From: an uncultured Gemmiger sp.
GTDB lineage: Bacteria; Bacillota; Clostridia; Oscillospirales; Ruminococcaceae
Length of the DNA: 64,000 nt
Assembly (NCBI GenBank): GCA_949295035.1
Contig: CASFJO010000031.1
Span: 1-64,000 of the forward strand
Reading direction: 5' to 3'
In this document: positions 59,825-64,000 of the stretch, piece by piece
Layout of the letters: each line of letters begins with the position of its first letter
How positions within the stretch are numbered: position 1 is the stretch's first letter
Program-made: the position numbers and the translations under genes
The notes under the pieces: model-generated
Database searches by the model: none
What the model saw: the letters and a program-made list of their open reading frames with translations, nothing else
Told to the model about the DNA's origin: nothing

Positions 59825-62239
59825 TCAGCTGCGCAGGGTCACGCCCATGCCGTTCAGCTGTTTCAATACCTTGCGCACCGCCGCGTCCACCTCCTCGTCG
59901 GTGAGGGCGCGGTCGTCCGCGTGGAAGGTCAGGGTAAAGGCCAGGCTCTTTTTGCCAGCGCCCAGCCGGTCGCCCCGGTACAGGTCAAACAGGGCGGTAT
60001 CGCTCACCAGCTTGCTGGCGCCGCGGATGCAGCCCTCGATCTCGCCGCAGCTCACCGCCTCGTCGCACACCAGCGCCAGGTCACGGCGCACAGGGGCAAA
60101 CTCGCTCAGCGGTTTGTACCGCACCAGCGCGGGCACGCAGCCGCGGAAGGCCTCCCAGTCCAATTCCGCCAGGTAGATGTTCTGGCCGGCTTTCTCGTCT
60201 TTCGCGATCTTCAACTCGGCGGTCGCCTCGTTGGCCAGCTTGCCGAACACGCCGATCTTTACATCGCCGCACCACACCGAAGCGGTCATGCCCGGGTGCA
60301 GCCAGCACACCTGATCCCGCTCATATCGCAGTTCCACCCCGAAAGCCTGGCCGATGGCCTCCATCAGCCCTTTCACGGTGAAGAAATCCTCCTCCGGGCC
60401 GAATACCCCCAGGCAGAGGGTCATCCGCTCCTTGGGCAGTTCGGTCAGCGGCAGCTGCCTGGGCAGGTACACATTGCCCATCTCAAACAGCCGGCCCGCG
60501 CCGTTGCCTTTTTTCAGGTTGTCCACGATCACCTTGAGCATGGACGGCGCCAGCAGGGTGCGCATGATGGACAGGTGCACGCTGATCGGGTTCAGGATGG
60601 GGATGACCTTGCGGGCCGGGTCATCAGCGGGCAGGTGCAGCGCGTCCAGATCGGCGGGGGAGTAGAAAGCCAGGGTGGATGCCTCGAAGCAGCCCTGACC
60701 GCAGAGCAGCCGTTTCAGCTTCATCTGGGCCTTTTGGGCGGCGTTCAGCCCGCCGGTGGTCACCGCCGCGGTCTTGAGGAAGGTCGGAGTCAGCTTATCG
60801 TAGCCGTATTCCCGGATGACCTCTTCGGCCAGGTCCGGATACCCTTCGATATCCTCCCGGTAGCGGGGGGCGGTCACGGTCCAGACGCCGCCCTCCTCCT
60901 CCACCGTAAACTCCAGCCGCTGCAAAATGTCCTTCATGGCGTCGGCGGGCACCTCGATGCCCAGCACCCCGTTGATCTGGGCGGGGGTGGCCTGTACCAC
61001 GATGGGCGCCGGGACCCGGTCGCCGCCGCAGTCAAAGCAGGTGGGGGTGATGTCGCCGCAGTCCAGTTCCTGGATCAGGTGCAGCGCCCGGCGCAGCCCC
61101 AGCTCGGTGCTATACTGGTCCACGCCCTTCTCATACCGGGCGCTGGAATCGCTGCTCTGGCCCAGGGCGCGGCTGGTCTTGCGCACGCAGTCCCGGGCAA
61201 AGGTGGCGCACTCAAACAGCAGCTGGCGGCTGTCGTCGCTGATGCCGCTGTTCAGCCCGCCCATCACGCCGGCCAGAGCCACCGGCTTGTCCTCGTCGCT
61301 GATGACCAGGTTGTTCCCGGTCAGGGTGAACTCCTTCTCGTCCAGGGTCACGATCTTCTCGCCGGGGGCGGCGCGGCGCACGGTGATATGCCGGCCGGCC
61401 ACCTTGTCCAGGTCAAAGGCGTGCATGGGCTGGCCGATCTCCAGCAGCACGTAGTTGGTGATGTCCACCACGTTGCTGATGCTGCGCAGCCCGGCCAGCG
61501 CCAGGTTGCGGCGCATCCACCGGGGCGAGGTGCCGGGGCGGATGTTGCGCACATAGTGGGCCAGGTACCGGGGGCACAGGTCGGGCGCGTCCACCTGGAC
61601 ACGGATGCGGTCGTCTCCCTCGGCGGTGACGGTGTAGTCGGTGGCGGGCATCTTCAAAGGCTTGCCCAGCAGGGCGGCCACCTCCCGGGCCATGCCCAGG
61701 ATGGACTGGCAGTCCGGCCGGTTGGAGGTGATGGACACGTCAAAGATGGTGTCGTCCAGCCCCACAACGCCGCAGATGTCCGCGCCCAGCGGGGTATCGT
61801 CGGGCAGGATCAGCAGGCCGTACACCTCCGCGCCGGGATACAGGTCCTCGGTCAGGCCCAGTTCCTCGCCGGAGCACATCATGCCGTTGCTCTCCACCCC
61901 GCGCATCTTGCGCTTTTTAATGGTCACACCGCCGGGCAGGGTGGCCCCGTCCAGTGCCACCGGGACCTTGGCCCCCTCAAAAATATTGGGCGCGCCGGTG
62001 CTGATGATCAGGTCGTGGCCGTACTCGTCGCCGCAGTCCACAGTGCAGACGTGCAGATGGTCGGTGCCCTCCTGCTTTTCCATGCGGGTGATCCGGCCCA
62101 CCACCACCCGGGAGATCCCGGCGGCCAGGTCGATCCGTTCCTCCACCTCGAACCCGCAGGAGAACAGGCGTTTCTCCAGTTCCTCCGGGGAGATGTCGAT
62201 GTCTACGTATTGTTTCAGCCAGCTGTAAGGCAGTTTCAT
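59825..62239 (-). CDS. pheT: Phenylalanyl-tRNA synthetase beta subunit
   Basis: 804-aa subunit of the (alpha-beta)2 enzyme. MKLPYSWLKQYVDIDISPEEL start, tRNA-binding OB domain (about 40-150), B3/B4 editing region (about 210-390), B5 domain (about 400-475), and C-terminal FDX-ACB anticodon domain (about 710-804, FAPVRRDLALVCDE and LTDEEVDAAVRKVL). Full length. ATG follows AGGAGG, 15 bases after pheS; same T-box-controlled transcript. Confidence 0.98.
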   Translation of the reverse strand: MKLPYSWLKQYVDIDISPEELEKRLFSCGFEVEERIDLAAGISRVVVGRITRMEKQEGTDHLHVCTVDCGDEYGHDLIISTGAPNIFEGAKVPVALDGATLPGGVTIKKRKMRGVESNGMMCSGEELGLTEDLYPGAEVYGLLILPDDTPLGADICGVVGLDDTIFDVSITSNRPDCQSILGMAREVAALLGKPLKMPATDYTVTAEGDDRIRVQVDAPDLCPRYLAHYVRNIRPGTSPRWMRRNLALAGLRSISNVVDITNYVLLEIGQPMHAFDLDKVAGRHITVRRAAPGEKIVTLDEKEFTLTGNNLVISDEDKPVALAGVMGGLNSGISDDSRQLLFECATFARDCVRKTSRALGQSSDSSARYEKGVDQYSTELGLRRALHLIQELDCGDITPTCFDCGGDRVPAPIVVQATPAQINGVLGIEVPADAMKDILQRLEFTVEEEGGVWTVTAPRYREDIEGYPDLAEEVIREYGYDKLTPTFLKTAAVTTGGLNAAQKAQMKLKRLLCGQGCFEASTLAFYSPADLDALHLPADDPARKVIPILNPISVHLSIMRTLLAPSMLKVIVDNLKKGNGAGRLFEMGNVYLPRQLPLTELPKERMTLCLGVFGPEEDFFTVKGLMEAIGQAFGVELRYERDQVCWLHPGMTASVWCGDVKIGVFGKLANEATAELKIAKDEKAGQNIYLAELDWEAFRGCVPALVRYKPLSEFAPVRRDLALVCDEAVSCGEIEGCIRGASKLVSDTALFDLYRGDRLGAGKKSLAFTLTFHADDRALTDEEVDAAVRKVLKQLNGMGVTLRS

Positions 62240-62254
62240 GGTATGGCGCCCTCC

Positions 62255-63277
62255 TTATTCCTGGAACTGCCGCAGAAAACGCAGGTCGTTCTCAAACAGC
62301 AGGCCGATGTTGTTGATCCCGTACTTGAGCATGGCGATCCGCTCGATGCCGATGCCGAAGGCGATGCCGGAATATACATCCGGATCGATGCCGCAGTTTT
62401 CCAGCACCTTGCGGTTGACCACCCCGCCGCCCAGCACCTCGATCCAGCCGGTGCCCTTGCACAGGCTGCATCCTTTTCCGCCGCACTCGCAGCAGCTCAC
62501 GTCCACCTCCACGCTGGGTTCGGTGAAGGGGAAGTAGCTGGGCCGCAGCCGGGTGTGGGAATGCTCGTCAAACAGGGCTTGCGCCAGCTTGTCCAGCATA
62601 CCCTGCAAATCGCACAGGGTGATGCCCTTGTCCACCACAAGCCCCTCCATCTGGTGGAACATGGGGCTGTGGGTGGCGTCGCTGTCGCTGCGGAACACGC
62701 GCCCCGGCACCAGCACCTTGATGGGGGGCTTCTTTGCGTCCATGGTGCGGATCTGGCCCGGGCTGGTCTGGGTGCGCAGCAGCAGGTCCTCGGTCACATA
62801 GAAGGTGTCCTGCATATCCCGGGCGGGATGGTTGCGGGGCACGTTCAGCCGGGTGAAATTGTGGTCGTCGTCCTCGATCTCGGGGCCCTCGTACACCTCA
62901 AAGCCCATCCCGGCGAACACGTCGATGATCTGGTTCTTCACCAGGGTGATGGGGTGCAGCCCACCCAGCGGACGGGTCTTGGCGGGCAGGGTGATGTCCA
63001 CCGCCTCGGCGGCGTTGCGCCGGGCCAGTTCCGCCGCCTCGATGCGGGCGGAGGCGGCCTCATAATCGGCGGTCAGCTTCGCTTTGCAGGCGTTGATGAT
63101 CTTGCCGGCGGCGGGGCGGTCTTGGGGGGCCACGTTGCGCAGCTCCTTCATCAGGCCCGCCACCTTGCCGTTGCGGCTCAGGTACTCCTGCCAGAAAGCG
63201 GCCAGGCTCTGCAGGTCGTTGGCGGCGGCCAGGGCCGCGCCGGCCTGGGCGGTCAGCTGGTCAATGATCTGTTGCAT
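62255..63277 (-). CDS. pheS: Phenylalanyl-tRNA synthetase alpha subunit
   Basis: 340-aa catalytic class II synthetase subunit. N-terminal coiled coil (1-90), then HPITLVKNQIIDVFAGMGF, DTFYVTED, SDSDATHSPMFHQMEG (motif 2 region), a CxxCGGKGCSLCKGTGW zinc-like insert typical of Firmicutes, and motif 3 GIGIERIAMLKYGI. Longer in-frame starts run into the T-box; ATG 63277 has AAGGAG 10 bases upstream. Confidence 0.98.
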   Translation of the reverse strand: MQQIIDQLTAQAGAALAAANDLQSLAAFWQEYLSRNGKVAGLMKELRNVAPQDRPAAGKIINACKAKLTADYEAASARIEAAELARRNAAEAVDITLPAKTRPLGGLHPITLVKNQIIDVFAGMGFEVYEGPEIEDDDHNFTRLNVPRNHPARDMQDTFYVTEDLLLRTQTSPGQIRTMDAKKPPIKVLVPGRVFRSDSDATHSPMFHQMEGLVVDKGITLCDLQGMLDKLAQALFDEHSHTRLRPSYFPFTEPSVEVDVSCCECGGKGCSLCKGTGWIEVLGGGVVNRKVLENCGIDPDVYSGIAFGIGIERIAMLKYGINNIGLLFENDLRFLRQFQE

Positions 63278-63330
63278 ACTGGTTCTGCTCCTTCCGTTGT
63301 GCCGCGCGGGGCGGCGTGTTCGGGCGGGGA

Positions 63331-63602
63331 AGCAAAACAAAACGGCCCCGCCCCTGCTGATCAGGGACGAAGCCGGTAAAAGCTCCGCGGTACCACCCGG
63401 ATTTCTGCTCAAAATGCCTCGAGCAAACACTCGTTGTCCCGCTAACGGGGGAATCCGTCCCCGCCTACCAGCGCACAGCGCCTTCAGCCGGGCCGCTCGG
63501 AAGGGAACTTCTCCGCCGCTCACCGCAGGGCCCTTGCAGCCGGGGGGCCCCTCTCTGCGCCGGGAGACCGGCGGGTACTTTCCTTCGTCAACGCGTTTGA
63601 CA
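63331..63602 (-). ncRNA. T-box leader (tRNA-Phe responsive) of pheST
   Basis: About 270-base tRNA-sensing riboswitch filling most of the 408-base gap before pheS. On the minus strand: GTTGACGAAGGAAAGTA (stem I base and AGTA), AGAGAG, GGTGAG, specifier codon TTC (63507-63505) for Phe, the T-box GGGTGGTACCGCGG (63398-63385) that pairs with the tRNA acceptor end, and a 14-bp terminator stem (63375-63362 with 63356-63343) ending in GTTTTGTTTTG. Uncharged tRNA-Phe should favour antitermination. Confidence 0.95.
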
Positions 63603-63608
63603 AGACCG

Positions 63609-63637
63609 ATTATACCACGGTTTTTCCCGGTTTGCAA
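63609..63637 (-). promoter_or_regulatory. pheST promoter
   Basis: Minus strand: TTGCAA (63637-63632), 17-base spacer, TATAAT (63614-63609) with extended TGG. The -35 hexamer is palindromic and is shared with the acpS promoter. Confidence 0.88.
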
Positions 63638-63660
63638 GGGGGCGGCGGCTGTGGTATACT
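63632..63660 (+). promoter_or_regulatory. acpS promoter
   Basis: TTGCAA (63632-63637), 17-base spacer, TATACT (63655-63660) with extended TGG, 26 bases before the acpS ATG. Mirror image of the pheST promoter. Confidence 0.85.
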
Positions 63661-63685
63661 ACAAAAAACGAAAGGAGGCGTCGCC

Positions 63686-64000
63686 ATGATCGCGGGCATC
63701 GGGGTGGATACCGTACGGATCGACCGGCTGCAAAAGAGCCTGGCGCGCCCGTCGTTTCTGAAGAAGGTATTCGGCCCGCGGGAGCAGGCCCTGCTGGCGG
63801 CTACCGCCCTGTCCCGCCGGGCCGAGCGGGCGGCGGGCTGCTGGGCCGCCAAGGAGGCCTTTCTCAAGGCGGCCGGGCGGGGGATCGGCGGTTTTGCTCT
63901 GGATGAGATCGAGGCGCTGCGCCGCCCTTCCGGCGCGCCCTACTATGCGCTGCGCGGGACGGCGGCGGCCTGGGCGGCGGAAAACGGTCTTACAGTGCAT
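63686..64000 (+). CDS. acpS: Holo-[acyl-carrier-protein] synthase (3' truncated)
   Basis: First 105 residues of AcpS, which transfers 4'-phosphopantetheine from CoA to acyl carrier protein. IAGIGVDTVRIDR holds the metal Asp8 and CWAAKEAFLKAAGRG the catalytic Glu/Lys; KKVFGPREQALL is the usual substrate helix. AAAGGAGG lies 8 bases before the ATG. The frame is still open at the window edge, where about 15-20 residues are missing. Confidence 0.93.
   Translation, partial: MIAGIGVDTVRIDRLQKSLARPSFLKKVFGPREQALLAATALSRRAERAAGCWAAKEAFLKAAGRGIGGFALDEIEALRRPSGAPYYALRGTAAAWAAENGLTVH

Noticed and set aside
59495..63379. 1294-codon plus-strand open frame opposite pheST
   Set aside because: Runs antisense through two unmistakable synthetase genes and a T-box; composition is that of a complementary-frame shadow.
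1..64000. CRISPR array, insertion sequence, prophage or integrated element
   Set aside because: No regularly spaced repeats, transposase, integrase or phage genes seen; the glycan cluster has base composition similar to its flanks.
1..64000. tRNA or rRNA genes
   Set aside because: No cloverleaf-like sequence or conserved rRNA segment noticed in the gaps; the only tRNA-related RNA is the pheS T-box.

Overview
The window is chromosomal DNA from a very GC-rich, Gram-positive-type Firmicute. The evidence is the housekeeping set: smc-ftsY, yhbY, a nadD-yqeK fusion, rsfS, yqeG, ireB, LCP protein, mini-RNase III, obgE, a CD1247-family protein, the ymfF/ymfH pair, and a T-box in front of pheST. Promoters are sigma-A-like with AAGGAGG-type ribosome binding sites. 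I infer the Oscillospiraceae/Ruminococcaceae (Faecalibacterium-Gemmiger-Subdoligranulum side), but the sequence alone does not fix the genus. I saw no insertion sequence, tRNA, rRNA or CRISPR array.

Layout. 1-11.9 kb is core: smc (5' cut), ftsY, XTP pyrophosphatase, yhbY, nadD-yqeK, LCP ligase, rsfS, leuS, rpsU, yqeG, nfo, ireB. 11.9-25.3 kb is a long array of glycosyltransferases (GT2 and GT4) behind one promoter, with an FdtB-type sugar aminotransferase preceded by what looks like a decayed FdtA-type ketoisomerase. 25.4-31.7 kb is a second transcription unit: ABC polysaccharide exporter (Wzm/Wzt with a carbohydrate-binding C-terminus), a GT52/sialyltransferase-like enzyme, and a complete CMP-Kdo pathway (kdsB, kdsA, kdsD, kdsC). 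31.8-37.6 kb holds DUF2142 membrane protein, GT2-GtrA, GT4, GT2-DUF2304 and an orphan small gene; a GT-C-like membrane protein follows on the minus strand. 39.6-43.9 kb holds the CD1247-like protein and efp (minus) diverging from an MBOAT/SGNH acylation pair. 43.9-64 kb is again largely core: GH13 amylase, mrp, purine nucleoside phosphorylase, VanY peptidase, ymfF-ymfH-lgt-folD, rplU-rpmA-obgE-mrnC, an m5C methyltransferase, yebC, a PASTA pseudokinase, pheST with T-box, and acpS (3' cut).

The most notable system is the Kdo module. Kdo is normally a sugar of Gram-negative LPS and capsule. Here all four dedicated enzymes sit directly behind a Wzt with an export-recognition domain and beside a CMP-sugar-type glycosyltransferase. 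The simplest reading (inference) is that the cluster makes a cell-surface glycan containing, or capped by, Kdo or a close relative, exported by the ABC transporter and possibly attached to the wall by LCP enzymes. Other points of interest are a membrane PASTA protein whose kinase domain has lost HRD and DFG aspartates, a divergent pheS/acpS promoter pair sharing one palindromic -35 box, a strong promoter embedded in the nadD-yqeK coding region, and absence of both Prp protease and the L27 N-terminal extension.
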